A stretch of 12,592 nt of DNA from Fluviibacter sp041311015 (GTDB taxonomy: Bacteria > Pseudomonadota > Gammaproteobacteria > Burkholderiales > Rhodocyclaceae). The stretch spans positions 1 to 12,592 of the forward strand of contig JBFYKG010000039.1 of assembly GCA_041311015.1 (NCBI GenBank), in the 5' to 3' direction. Of the stretch, positions 1 to 6,716 are shown one piece after another. Both the position numbers and the translations under genes were made by a program. A model generated the notes under the pieces. That model was not told where the DNA came from, did no database searches, and saw only the letters and a list, made by a program, of their open reading frames with translations. Position 1 is the first letter of the stretch, and every line of letters starts with the position of its first letter.

Positions 1-92
1 TGGCGCTTGAATGCGTGGCCGCGCTTGATGCTGCCGCTGCCACGAACGCGGAAACGCTTGGCGGCGCCGCTCTTCGTCTTCATCTTGGGCAT
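1..92 (-). CDS. rpmI: 50S ribosomal protein L35 (N-terminal part)
   Basis: This is the start of ribosomal protein L35, a small basic protein of the large ribosomal subunit. Only the first 30 codons are in the window; the rest lies beyond position 1. The visible protein begins MPKMKTKSGAAKRFRV and continues with a GSGSIKRGHAFKR-type stretch, which is the standard L35 N-terminus rich in Lys and Arg. The ATG is at 92-90, with a strong Shine-Dalgarno AAAGGAG at 106-100, seven bases upstream. It follows infC in the same direction, as expected for the conserved infC-rpmI-rplT operon. In enterobacteria this operon is repressed by L20 acting on the rpmI leader; whether that holds here is unknown. Confidence 0.96.
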   Translation of the reverse strand, partial: MPKMKTKSGAAKRFRVRGSGSIKRGHAFKR

Positions 93-99
93 GTTTATG

Positions 100-106
100 C
101 TCCTTT
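100..106 (-). promoter_or_regulatory. Shine-Dalgarno of rpmI
   Basis: AAAGGAG read on the minus strand, seven bases before the rpmI ATG. It fixes the rpmI start at 92. Confidence 0.85.
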
Positions 107-124
107 ATGTCATGTCATCAGGTG

Positions 125-139
125 ACTTCCGACGGAAGT
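125..139 (-). promoter_or_regulatory. Small hairpin in rpmI leader
   Basis: ACTTCC and GGAAGT form a perfect 6-bp stem with a 3-base loop in the infC-rpmI spacer, ending about 18 bases upstream of the rpmI Shine-Dalgarno. No T-run follows, so it is not an intrinsic terminator. Its position would suit a translational control element such as an L20-responsive leader, but that is inference only. Confidence 0.35.
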
Positions 140-218
140 TCTTGTTGACCCGATGCCACTTGTAATGACCCGGCTGCTCGCGCAACCCGATCAATCCTGC
201 TGAAACCGCAACTGCTGA

Positions 219-794
219 TTAGGCAGCGGCCGTTTCCGACTGCTCTTCTTTCGCCTTCGGCTTGGCGCTTGCTGTGGCCTTCTTGACCGGCGCAATCACC
301 ATCACCATCTGGCGACCTTCCATCTTCGGCATCTGCTCGACCGAGCCGATGTCTTCGAGATCCGCTTTGACACGTTCCAGCTGTCGCATCCCGAACTCCT
401 GATGCGACAGTTCACGACCCCGGAAGCGCAGGGTCACTTTGACCTTGTCTCCCTCGCCCAAGAAACGCACCATGTTGCGCATCTTGATCTGGTAATCGTT
501 TTCGTCGGTACCGGGACGTAGCTTGATTTCCTTGACCTGAACCTGCTTCTGTTTCAGCTTGGCTTCGTGCTGGCGCTTGGCTTCCTGGTACTTGAACTTG
601 CCGAAATCCATGATTCGGCAAACCGGCGGTTCAGCCGTCGGTGCAATTTCTACCAGATCCAGTTCGGCTTCATCAGCCTGCGCGAGCGCATCGCGAATGG
701 AAACCACACCCAGCTGTTCGCCTTCGGGGCCAAGCAGGCGGACCTGCGGCGCGGTGATTTCCTCATTGAGGCGGTTCGACTTCGGAAGAGCTAT
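219..794 (-). CDS. infC: Translation initiation factor IF-3, AUA start
   Basis: IF3 binds the 30S subunit, keeps the subunits apart and checks start-codon/initiator-tRNA pairing. The protein is 191 residues when read from an ATA codon at 794-792. The N-terminal domain contains the SNRLNEEITAPQVRLLG stretch and the IF3 signature PPVCRIMDFGKF (about residues 56-67). A linker rich in Lys and Gln follows. The C-terminal domain carries RPGTDENDYQ and GDKVKVTLRFRGRE. The tail, KKATASAKPKAKEEQSE and a short Ala run, is longer than in E. coli IF3. I chose ATA because the family N-terminus must lie upstream of the first conventional start (GTG at 707-705), because no ATG, GTG or TTG occurs in frame there, and because TTAGGAG sits eight bases before ATA. 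Non-canonical infC starts (AUU in E. coli) are the known basis of IF3 autoregulation. It lies 38 bases after thrS. Confidence 0.95.
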   Translation of the reverse strand: MALPKSNRLNEEITAPQVRLLGPEGEQLGVVSIRDALAQADEAELDLVEIAPTAEPPVCRIMDFGKFKYQEAKRQHEAKLKQKQVQVKEIKLRPGTDENDYQIKMRNMVRFLGEGDKVKVTLRFRGRELSHQEFGMRQLERVKADLEDIGSVEQMPKMEGRQMVMVIAPVKKATASAKPKAKEEQSETAAA

Positions 795-802
795 GACCTG
801 TA

Positions 803-809
803 CTCCTAA
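803..809 (-). promoter_or_regulatory. Shine-Dalgarno deciding the infC AUA start
   Basis: TTAGGAG on the minus strand, with eight bases between it and the ATA codon at 794-792. No ATG, GTG or TTG lies in frame at a suitable distance, so this site supports AUA initiation of infC. Confidence 0.8.
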
Positions 810-815
810 TTCATT

Positions 816-846
816 AAAAAAACGAACCGCGCTTACCGGTAGGCGG
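816..846 (-). terminator. Possible attenuator hairpin between thrS and infC
   Basis: Overlapping the last thrS codons, CCGC (846-843) can pair with GCGG (830-827), continuing inward with small bulges around a CCGG loop. The stem is followed by TTCG and an unbroken run of seven T residues (822-816). The stem is bulged, so this is a weak intrinsic terminator at best, perhaps lowering transcription from thrS into infC. Confidence 0.35.
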
Positions 847-2740
847 CAACGTCTGCTTTCAGACGTTCGATCAGTTCTGAAACAGGCATCTGCCCCAGAT
901 CCTGACCCCCACGGGTACGCACGGCCACGAGACCGGCTTCTTTTTCCTTGTCGCCAACGACAAGTTGGTAAGGCAGCCGGTTAACGCTATGTTCCCGAAT
1001 TTTATAGGTAATTTTCTCATTACGCAAATCGGCCTCGGCACGGAAACCCGCGGCATGTAGCTGATTGACCACATCCTGGGCGTAATCGGCCTGTTTTTCC
1101 GAGATATTGAGCACCACGGCCTGCACCGGCGACAGCCAGATGGGCAGCGCGCCCGAGTGGTTTTCGATCAGAATCCCGATAAACCGCTCCAGCGAGCCCA
1201 GAATCGCCCGGTGCAGCATCACCGGCACCTTGCGGGTATTGTCCTCAGCAACATACTCGGCGCCCAGACGGCCCGGCATCGAAAAATCGACCTGCATCGT
1301 GCCGCACTGCCACGAACGACCGATGGCGTCCTTGATGTGGAATTCGATCTTCGGGCCATAGAAGGCGCCCTCACCCGGCAATTCGGTCCATTCCAGGCCC
1401 GAAGCACGCAAACCGGCCCGTAGCGCCTCTTCGGCTTTGTCCCAGATCTCGTCGGAACCCACACGGCCTTCGGGGCGCAGCGCGAGCTTGACGGCCACTT
1501 CGTGGAAACCGAAGTCGGCATAGACCTGCTTGACTAGGGCGTTGAAGGCCGTCACTTCGGCTTCGATCTGGTCTTCGGTACAGAAAACGTGGCCGTCATC
1601 CTGCACGAAACCGCGTACGCGCATCAGGCCATGCAGCGCGCCCGACGATTCATTCCGGTGACAGGAGCCAAACTCGCCGTAGCGCAGCGGTAGATCACGA
1701 TAGGAGCGCAGCCCCGCGTTATAGACCTGCACGTGCCCCGGGCAGTTCATCGGCTTGAGCGCGTAATGACGCTTTTCCGACTCGGTCGTGAACATGTTCT
1801 CGTGGTAGTGATCCCAGTGACCGGATTTCTCCCAGAGGGAGCGATCCAGAATCTGCGGGCAACGCACTTCCTGATAACCGTTATCGCGATACACGCGGCG
1901 CATGTATTGCTCGACTTCCTGCCAGACCGCCCAGCCCTTGGGGTGCCAGAACACCAGGCCGGGTGCTTCGTCCTGCATGTGGAACAGATCCAGCGCGCGG
2001 CCCAGACGGCGGTGATCGCGTTTCTCGGCTTCTTCCAGCATCAACAGGTAACCGTCGAGATCCTCCTTCTTGGCCCAGGCCGTGCCGTACACACGCTGCA
2101 GCTGCTCGTTCTTGGGGTCACCGCGCCAGTAGGCACCGGCGATCTTCATCAGCTTGAAATGCTTGAGCTTACCCGTCGACGGCACGTGCGGGCCGCGGCA
2201 CAGGTCAATGAAATCGCCTTCACGATACAGAGAGACTTCCTGATCCTGCGGAATCGCAGCAATCAACTCGGCCTTATAACGCTCGCCCTGCCCTTCAAAG
2301 AATTTGACGGCATCGTCACGCGACCAGACTTCACGCGTCACCGGGATATCTTTTTTGGCCAGCTCGGCCATGCGCTTTTCGATCGCCAGCAGGTCTTCGG
2401 GTGTAAACGGCCGCGAATAAGCGAAGTCGTAGTAGAAGCCGTTATCAACCGTCGGGCCAATAGTGACCTGGGCTTCCGGATACAACTCTTTGACCGCATA
2501 GGCCAGCAGGTGGGCCGTTGAGTGACGGATCAGCTCCAGACCTTCCGGGTCTTTATCGGTGATGATGGCAAGCGGCGAATCCGTTTCGATCAGGTAACTG
2601 GTATCGACCAGCTTATCTCCAACTTGACCGCCCAGGGCGGCACGGGCCAGGCCGGCACCAATACTGGCCGCAACCTCCAGCACCGTCACGGGCTGGGGAT
2701 AATCTCGCTGGGAACCATCAGGAAGCGTAATAACGGGCAT
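833..2740 (-). CDS. thrS: Threonyl-tRNA synthetase
   Basis: Class II synthetase that charges tRNA-Thr with threonine in the cytoplasm. The 635-residue length is close to the bacterial norm (E. coli 642). The order is: TGS domain (about 1-62, MPVITLPDGS); an editing domain with the HSTAH motif (His73, His77) and the CRGPH motif (Cys181, His185), which hydrolyses mischarged Ser-tRNA-Thr; the catalytic core, with zinc/threonine ligands Cys333 in MNCPGH, His384 in DDGHVF and His510 in VMLHRA, and class II motif 2 around FGSCHRNESSGALHGL; and a C-terminal anticodon-binding domain (about 535-635). The reading frame stays open upstream to 2905, but that stretch runs through the tRNA gene, so I start at the ATG at 2740-2738, where family homology begins. 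The Shine-Dalgarno is weak. It lies between tRNA-Val and infC. Confidence 0.99.
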   Translation of the reverse strand: MPVITLPDGSQRDYPQPVTVLEVAASIGAGLARAALGGQVGDKLVDTSYLIETDSPLAIITDKDPEGLELIRHSTAHLLAYAVKELYPEAQVTIGPTVDNGFYYDFAYSRPFTPEDLLAIEKRMAELAKKDIPVTREVWSRDDAVKFFEGQGERYKAELIAAIPQDQEVSLYREGDFIDLCRGPHVPSTGKLKHFKLMKIAGAYWRGDPKNEQLQRVYGTAWAKKEDLDGYLLMLEEAEKRDHRRLGRALDLFHMQDEAPGLVFWHPKGWAVWQEVEQYMRRVYRDNGYQEVRCPQILDRSLWEKSGHWDHYHENMFTTESEKRHYALKPMNCPGHVQVYNAGLRSYRDLPLRYGEFGSCHRNESSGALHGLMRVRGFVQDDGHVFCTEDQIEAEVTAFNALVKQVYADFGFHEVAVKLALRPEGRVGSDEIWDKAEEALRAGLRASGLEWTELPGEGAFYGPKIEFHIKDAIGRSWQCGTMQVDFSMPGRLGAEYVAEDNTRKVPVMLHRAILGSLERFIGILIENHSGALPIWLSPVQAVVLNISEKQADYAQDVVNQLHAAGFRAEADLRNEKITYKIREHSVNRLPYQLVVGDKEKEAGLVAVRTRGGQDLGQMPVSELIERLKADVAAYR

Positions 2741-2770
2741 CTTGAGCTCGCATTCGTAAACAAACGGTAC

Positions 2771-2845
2771 GACAAAAACACAAAAGCCAGAGCAGGTGGC
2801 CGAGGTCGCGAGGATTGCGAAATGCGGCGAATCTGACTCTGGCTT
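2771..2845 (-). terminator. Stem-loop with T-rich tail in thrS leader
   Basis: A perfect 9-bp inverted repeat, AAGCCAGAG (2845-2837) and CTCTGGCTT (2792-2784), encloses a 44-base loop. A T-rich tail (TTTGTGTTTTTGTC) follows, all in the 120-base leader between tRNA-Val and thrS. The loop could fold further. It may end tRNA transcription or act as an attenuator for thrS. The long loop and interrupted T-run make it an atypical terminator. Confidence 0.45.
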
Positions 2846-2860
2846 GAGGGCTGAATTCGT

Positions 2861-2937
2861 TGGTAGGCGCGATTGGACTCGAACCAACGACCCCCACCAT
2901 GTCAAGGTGGTGCTCTAACCAGCTGAGCTACGCGCCT
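2861..2937 (-). tRNA. tRNA-Val (anticodon GAC)
   Basis: A complete 77-base tRNA with encoded 3' CCA (2863-2861). The acceptor stem AGGCGCG (2937-2931) pairs with CGCGCCT (2871-2865), followed by discriminator A. The D arm GCTC...GAGC, the anticodon stem CCACC/GGTGG with loop TTGACAT, and the T arm GTTGG-TTCGAGT-CCAAT are all present. The anticodon is GAC at 2903-2901, which reads valine GUC/GUU codons. From the D arm to the T arm it is nearly identical to E. coli tRNA-Val2. It lies directly upstream of thrS in the same direction, an arrangement common in betaproteobacteria. Confidence 0.98.
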
Positions 2938-2951
2938 ACTGCAGGAGCGGG

Positions 2952-2980
2952 ATTCTAACCAAAGAGTTGCTGCTTTGCAA
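2952..2980 (-). promoter_or_regulatory. sigma70-type promoter of tRNA-Val
   Basis: On the minus strand there is a -35 box TTGCAA (2980-2975), a 17-base spacer and a -10 box TAGAAT (2957-2952). A GC-rich discriminator (CCCGC) follows, as in stringently controlled stable-RNA promoters. The expected start lies a few bases before the tRNA 5' end at 2937. It may also serve thrS and infC. Confidence 0.65.
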
Positions 2981-2987
2981 CCTTTGG
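2959..2987 (-). repeat. Imperfect dyad overlapping the tRNA-Val promoter
   Basis: CCAAAGGTTGC (2987-2977) and GCAACTCTTTGG (2970-2959) form an inverted repeat with one bulged base and a 6-base loop. It covers most of the -35 box and the spacer. It also lies 20 bases after the stop of the upstream membrane-protein gene, so it could be that operon's terminator hairpin, although no clear T-run follows. An operator is another option. Confidence 0.45.
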
Positions 2988-3007
2988 CCTCGACACCCCA
3001 GACAGCT

Positions 3008-3301
3008 TCAACCGGGCACCTGACCAACCAGCCAGGCTTTACACAGCGCTAGGGCCAACCAGACTACAACCAACAAAGCCAGCAACAGGCTTTCCCTTGC
3101 CCCGGCGCCGCCACGAGGCCATATCCTTGCCACCAGGGCTCTGGGCGGCCTGAGGATCAGGTCAAACAGATTCAGGATGGTGTTCTGGTCTGCCCGCCGA
3201 CCCGCCAGCAGCCAGAGGACTGTGCGCCCCACCCACACCCAGAACAACAGCTCGATAAGTGCCCGCAGCGCCACCACCAGAAACAGCACGGCACTGCCCA
3301 T
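3008..3301 (-). CDS. Small membrane protein of unknown function
   Basis: I do not recognise this 97-residue protein. It has a hydrophobic N-terminal half (about residues 4-33, containing LFLVVALRALIELLFWVWVG), a basic and polar middle with NTILNLFDLILRPPRALVARIWP (about 41-62), and a second hydrophobic helix (about 71-93). This suggests two membrane segments around a cytoplasmic loop. The start at 3301 is chosen because the DUF4212 stop codon and this ATG share one base (TAATG), a sign of translational coupling. The frame is open further upstream, to 3448, but that part overlaps DUF4212 and looks unrelated. It is the last gene of the operon. Its place after the two symporter subunits suggests a role in transport, by context only. 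Confidence 0.75.
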   Translation of the reverse strand: MGSAVLFLVVALRALIELLFWVWVGRTVLWLLAGRRADQNTILNLFDLILRPPRALVARIWPRGGAGARESLLLALLVVVWLALALCKAWLVGQVPG

Positions 3302-3561
3302 TACTGTTCTTCCACACCGAACTCGCGGTCCAGCCGGTTCATCCACAGGGCGTAGGCGGCAATCAATAAGGGGTAGATTAGCAATACCCCCTGCGCACTG
3401 AGGAAGTAACCCAGCGGCAACCCCAGGAATGACCACTGGTTCAACCACTGCGAGAAATAGCTCGTGACAAAGGTGACCACAAACCAGATCAGCAGCAGGA
3501 TAAGGGTAATCGCCATGGTCTTACGCCAGTACCGGCGCTGCTGTCGACGGATCTCAGGCAT
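3301..3561 (-). CDS. DUF4212 small subunit of sodium:solute symporter
   Basis: An 86-residue protein matching the DUF4212 / 'solute:sodium symporter small subunit' family. The N-terminus is basic and faces the cytoplasm (RRQQRRYWRKT). TM1 is at about 16-36 (MAITLILLLIWFVVTFV). A loop with the typical FLGLPLGYFLSAQG stretch follows, then TM2 (about 49-73) and an acidic tail. Family members sit next to a large symporter of the VC_2705 type, and here the gene overlaps the 3' end of that gene by eight bases, implying coupled synthesis. It is thought to assist or stabilise the large subunit; the mechanism is not established. Confidence 0.93.
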   Translation of the reverse strand: MPEIRRQQRRYWRKTMAITLILLLIWFVVTFVTSYFSQWLNQWSFLGLPLGYFLSAQGVLLIYPLLIAAYALWMNRLDREFGVEEQ

Positions 3562-5644
3562 GACGCCGGCCCTCCCCCGCGCCTTCGGACGGCATCTCCC
3601 GGTTGTATAGAATCCGGGGGTAACGCAGGCGCTCGATAAACTGCAGGCTTTCGCCTGAAGGGGGCTTGGTCAAAAGGCTCACGATCAGATTGGCCACAAA
3701 CCCGGCCGGCACACCGAACACGCCGGCCGCCGCGGCTTCAATGCCAAACCACGGGTCCATGCCGATGCCGTACCAGCCCAGCCAGGGAATGCTGTCAAAG
3801 CGAACACGCACGATGTAATACAGCGTCACGGCCAATCCGGTCACCATGCCGGCAATCGCCCCCTGCCGATTGGCGCGCGGCCAGAAGACCCCTAGCACCA
3901 GCGCTGGAAAGAGCCCGGCACCCGCCAGCGAGAACGCCCACGCCACCATATCCACCAGGGATGCCGGGCGTTGCACAGCAACCGCGGCCGCCAGGATCGC
4001 CACCGCCACCATGATCGATTTAGACACAATCAGCCGCCAGGAGGACGAGGCATCCGGCCGTAGCATCTTGAAGTAAATGTCATGGGATAGTGCCGATGTA
4101 ATGGAGAGCAGTAACCCCTCGGCCGTACTGAGTGCCGCAGCCAGGCCGCCGGCGGCCACCATGCCGGAAATCACATAAGGCAAGCCCGCAATTTCTGGCG
4201 TGGCCAGCACGATGACATCCGGACTGATCGAGATTTCAGACCACTGCACCAGATAATCGTGGTTGATGTCGTCAATCGAAATCAACCCGAGTCGCATCCA
4301 TGCCGTCACCCAGGAAGGTAGGGAGCCAACCGGCACATCGACCAGATTCTGCAGCACTTCCAGCTTCACGAAGATGGCATAGGCAGGCGCCAGCAGATAA
4401 ACCAGCACCACAAAGAACAACGACCAGAACACCGAGCGACGCGCCTGACTCACGCTGGCGATACTGTAATAACGCATCAGCAGGTGAGGCAGCGAGGCCG
4501 TGCCGATGGTGAGACAAAAGATCAGCGCCAGAAAATTCGCCCGGCTACTGGCCCCTTCGGGCAAGGCAAATGCCTGCAGATCATCGACCGGGGGCATCGC
4601 CCGCTCGCGGGCATCCTTCATCTCGTTACGCCACTCGGCATGGGCATCGCGTGGGTTTGCCGGCATCGCACGGCGCTCACGCTCAAGATTGACGATATCG
4701 CGTAGCGGCGCGTCGGTGACCTTCATCCGTTCAATACGTGCCGAAATCTCGCGTCGTTCGACATCCAGCGATTCGGGCAGATTGGCGATCCGGGCTTCGA
4801 GCGTTTTAGCGCGCTCCGCATAGAGCTGGCGAACCGCCACTTCTTCGGGCCGATTGAAGACCTCATGCTCCAGCGTCACCAGCCGTTCCATGGTCTTGGC
4901 GTAAAGCACCGGCGGTGCCGGCACCCCCGTCTGGTCAAAGGCCAGAATCGTAATCGGGGTCACGTAGGCAATAAGCAGAATCACATACTGTGCCGCCTGC
5001 GCATGCATCAAGGCCCGCATGCCGCCCAGGAAGGAACAGACCAGCACACCAGCCAGCCCCAGATAGACGCCGATCTCGAACTGCATGGTGATGAAGCGGC
5101 TGGTGATCAGACCCACGCCGTAGACCTGGGCAATCACATAGATCAGCGAGGCAATCATCACCGCCAACGCGCTTAGCAGGCGAATGGTGTGGCCCCCATA
5201 ACGCGCCACCAGAAAATCGGGCAGCGTGTACTGCCCGAACTTACGCAGGTAGGGTGCCAGCAACAGAGCCAGCAGCACATAGCCGCCGGTCCAACCGATC
5301 ACGAAGGCCAGGCCCTGATAGCCTGATTGATAGAGCGCGCCAGCCAACCCGATAAACGACGCCGCTGAAAGCCAGTCGGTACCCGCCGACATCCCCGCAT
5401 ACAGCGCGGGGACACGCCGACCGGCCACAAAGTATTCGGCGACATCCGACGTGCGCGTGAAGAGTCCAACCAGCGCAAACACGAGCAGCGTCAGAAAGAG
5501 AAATATATAACCAATCCAGCGTTGATCCAGGCCCTGCCGCTCGAGCCAACCAAGCACCAGCACCGTACCCACGAATCCGATGGCAAATAGCGTCACAAAC
5601 AGCGCAGGGCCATAGGCCCCGAGCAGCAGACGCAACCTGGACAT
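3554..5644 (-). CDS. Sodium:solute symporter, acetate/carboxylate permease type
   Basis: A 696-residue inner-membrane secondary transporter of the SSS family, related to ActP and best fitting the VC_2705-like large-subunit group that pairs with DUF4212. Family marks include YFVAGRRVPALYAGMSAGTDWLSAASFIG (about 71-99), IYVIAQVYGVGLI, GTASLPHLLMRYYS (381-394) and ALSTAEGLLLSITSALSHDIY (505-524). More than a dozen hydrophobic helices are visible. A charged, helical, non-membrane insertion of about 120 residues (roughly 247-366, rich in Glu/Arg) splits the core. It starts three bases after the DUF294 stop and overlaps DUF4212 by eight bases. Acetate or another short-chain monocarboxylate is the likely substrate, because acs and a carboxylate-type sensor are linked. 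The substrate cannot be read from sequence. Confidence 0.92.
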   Translation of the reverse strand: MSRLRLLLGAYGPALFVTLFAIGFVGTVLVLGWLERQGLDQRWIGYIFLFLTLLVFALVGLFTRTSDVAEYFVAGRRVPALYAGMSAGTDWLSAASFIGLAGALYQSGYQGLAFVIGWTGGYVLLALLLAPYLRKFGQYTLPDFLVARYGGHTIRLLSALAVMIASLIYVIAQVYGVGLITSRFITMQFEIGVYLGLAGVLVCSFLGGMRALMHAQAAQYVILLIAYVTPITILAFDQTGVPAPPVLYAKTMERLVTLEHEVFNRPEEVAVRQLYAERAKTLEARIANLPESLDVERREISARIERMKVTDAPLRDIVNLERERRAMPANPRDAHAEWRNEMKDARERAMPPVDDLQAFALPEGASSRANFLALIFCLTIGTASLPHLLMRYYSIASVSQARRSVFWSLFFVVLVYLLAPAYAIFVKLEVLQNLVDVPVGSLPSWVTAWMRLGLISIDDINHDYLVQWSEISISPDVIVLATPEIAGLPYVISGMVAAGGLAAALSTAEGLLLSITSALSHDIYFKMLRPDASSSWRLIVSKSIMVAVAILAAAVAVQRPASLVDMVAWAFSLAGAGLFPALVLGVFWPRANRQGAIAGMVTGLAVTLYYIVRVRFDSIPWLGWYGIGMDPWFGIEAAAAGVFGVPAGFVANLIVSLLTKPPSGESLQFIERLRYPRILYNREMPSEGAGEGRRHA

Positions 5645-5647
5645 GCG

Positions 5648-6715
5648 TCAGATCCTGTAGGCGAGTTTGAGCCGATGCTGCAAGCGTTTGGCTTGCTTGA
5701 GGCCTTCGCGCAGTACCGCTTCGTCGTAGGTACTAAGTTCTTCCGGGTGCAGATGGTTATCCGGCTTGGTGCCGGCCAAAATCGCCAGATGCTGATGATT
5801 CAGTCGCAGGCGTTGCAACTCTGACATGGCCTGCAGGGTTGCCGAGACATCGAGCGCCGACATCCCCGCCTTCTCACCGGCCTCAAGAAACCGTGTACGG
5901 GTGCTGGCTGATTTAACACCGTGCGCCAATCCGAAAATCCGTGCTGCATCGACAAAGATACGGATACCGTACTTCTTGATATCGACAAACTTTTCCTTGC
6001 CTTCTTTTTCCATCACCACGTCACCGGTAAAACCGATCGGCGGCTCGGCAGCCAGGGCATTGGTCGCCATCAGACGCAAAAATGTTTCGGCTGAAGGTGC
6101 CCAGCGCGCCAGCATCTCGCGCAGTGGCTTCACCATCTCCAGATCGCCGTACAGCGGTCGTACATCAAAAAAGATCGAAGCATTAAGCAGGGCCGATGGC
6201 TCTGGCTTGTGGATCCAGTCAAAAAACAGCGTCTTCCATTCGTCTTCCGAACGACACCAGGCCGGGTTACCCGCCATGATGTCGCCAGTGCAGAGCGTAA
6301 AGCCACAGTCGGCAAGCCGCTGGTTGACGGTTTTGGCAAAGGGCAGAAAGACCTCGCGCAACAAATCGGCTTCGCGTTCATCGGAGGCAGAAAAAATCAG
6401 GCCATTATCCTGATCGGTGACCAAGGTCTGTTCGTGGCGGCCTTCCGAGCCGAGACTGATCCAGCACCAGTTGGCAGCAGGCAACCGCGCTTCTTCTGCG
6501 GTGATCGCAACCACGCGTGCCGCCAGCGCATCATTTAGCCACGAGATCCCGTAAGTCGCCAGCGCACCCGTCAATCCGTCATCGAGAAACGATTCGTCAA
6601 TACGCTGCGCTTCCTCAGCCAGCGCCAGCAGCCCGGCCATGTCCCGTGTTGCCTCGATTTTTACTGCCAGGTCTTGCGCACGATTCACCGCAAAGGTGTG
6701 GTCACCGAAATTCAT
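5648..6715 (-). CDS. DUF294 (GlnD-like) nucleotidyltransferase, no cNMP or CBS domains
   Basis: A 355-residue cytoplasmic protein with a GlnD-like nucleotidyltransferase domain. The motif is LGSEGRHEQTLVTDQDNGLIF (about 88-108): G89-S90 is the nucleotide-binding turn, and Asp101 and Asp103 are the expected metal ligands. The acidic D-I-M-A-G-N-P-A-W segment (145-153) and a DUF294 C-terminal helical domain (about 215-355, with FVDIKKYGIRIFVDAAR) follow. Typical proteins of this type run to about 600 residues and begin with a cyclic-nucleotide-binding domain and two CBS domains. Here the N-terminus has only about 80 helical residues before the catalytic motif. The gene starts one base after the exonuclease-fusion stop. 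DUF294/exonuclease pairs beside acetate permeases are known from Pseudomonas. The molecule modified is unknown. Confidence 0.88.
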   Translation of the reverse strand: MNFGDHTFAVNRAQDLAVKIEATRDMAGLLALAEEAQRIDESFLDDGLTGALATYGISWLNDALAARVVAITAEEARLPAANWCWISLGSEGRHEQTLVTDQDNGLIFSASDEREADLLREVFLPFAKTVNQRLADCGFTLCTGDIMAGNPAWCRSEDEWKTLFFDWIHKPEPSALLNASIFFDVRPLYGDLEMVKPLREMLARWAPSAETFLRLMATNALAAEPPIGFTGDVVMEKEGKEKFVDIKKYGIRIFVDAARIFGLAHGVKSASTRTRFLEAGEKAGMSALDVSATLQAMSELQRLRLNHQHLAILAGTKPDNHLHPEELSTYDEAVLREGLKQAKRLQHRLKLAYRI

Positions 6716-6716
6716 A

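Noticed and set aside
219..707. infC starting at GTG 707
   Set aside because: It would remove 29 conserved N-terminal residues of IF3, and no good ribosome site lies before it.
1733..2521. 262-residue open frame on the plus strand
   Set aside because: It is wholly antisense to thrS, has no recognisable domain, and is explained by codon bias of the thrS strand.
2741..2860. T-box riboswitch upstream of thrS
   Set aside because: No T-box consensus or specifier loop is visible, and T-boxes are not expected in betaproteobacteria.
2741..2905. 55-codon N-terminal extension of thrS in the same open frame
   Set aside because: It runs through the tRNA-Val gene and has no family similarity; ThrRS homology begins at the ATG at 2740.
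3302..3448. Upstream extension of the 97-residue membrane protein
   Set aside because: It lies entirely inside the DUF4212 gene in another frame and has no membrane-protein character; the TAATG junction gives a better start.
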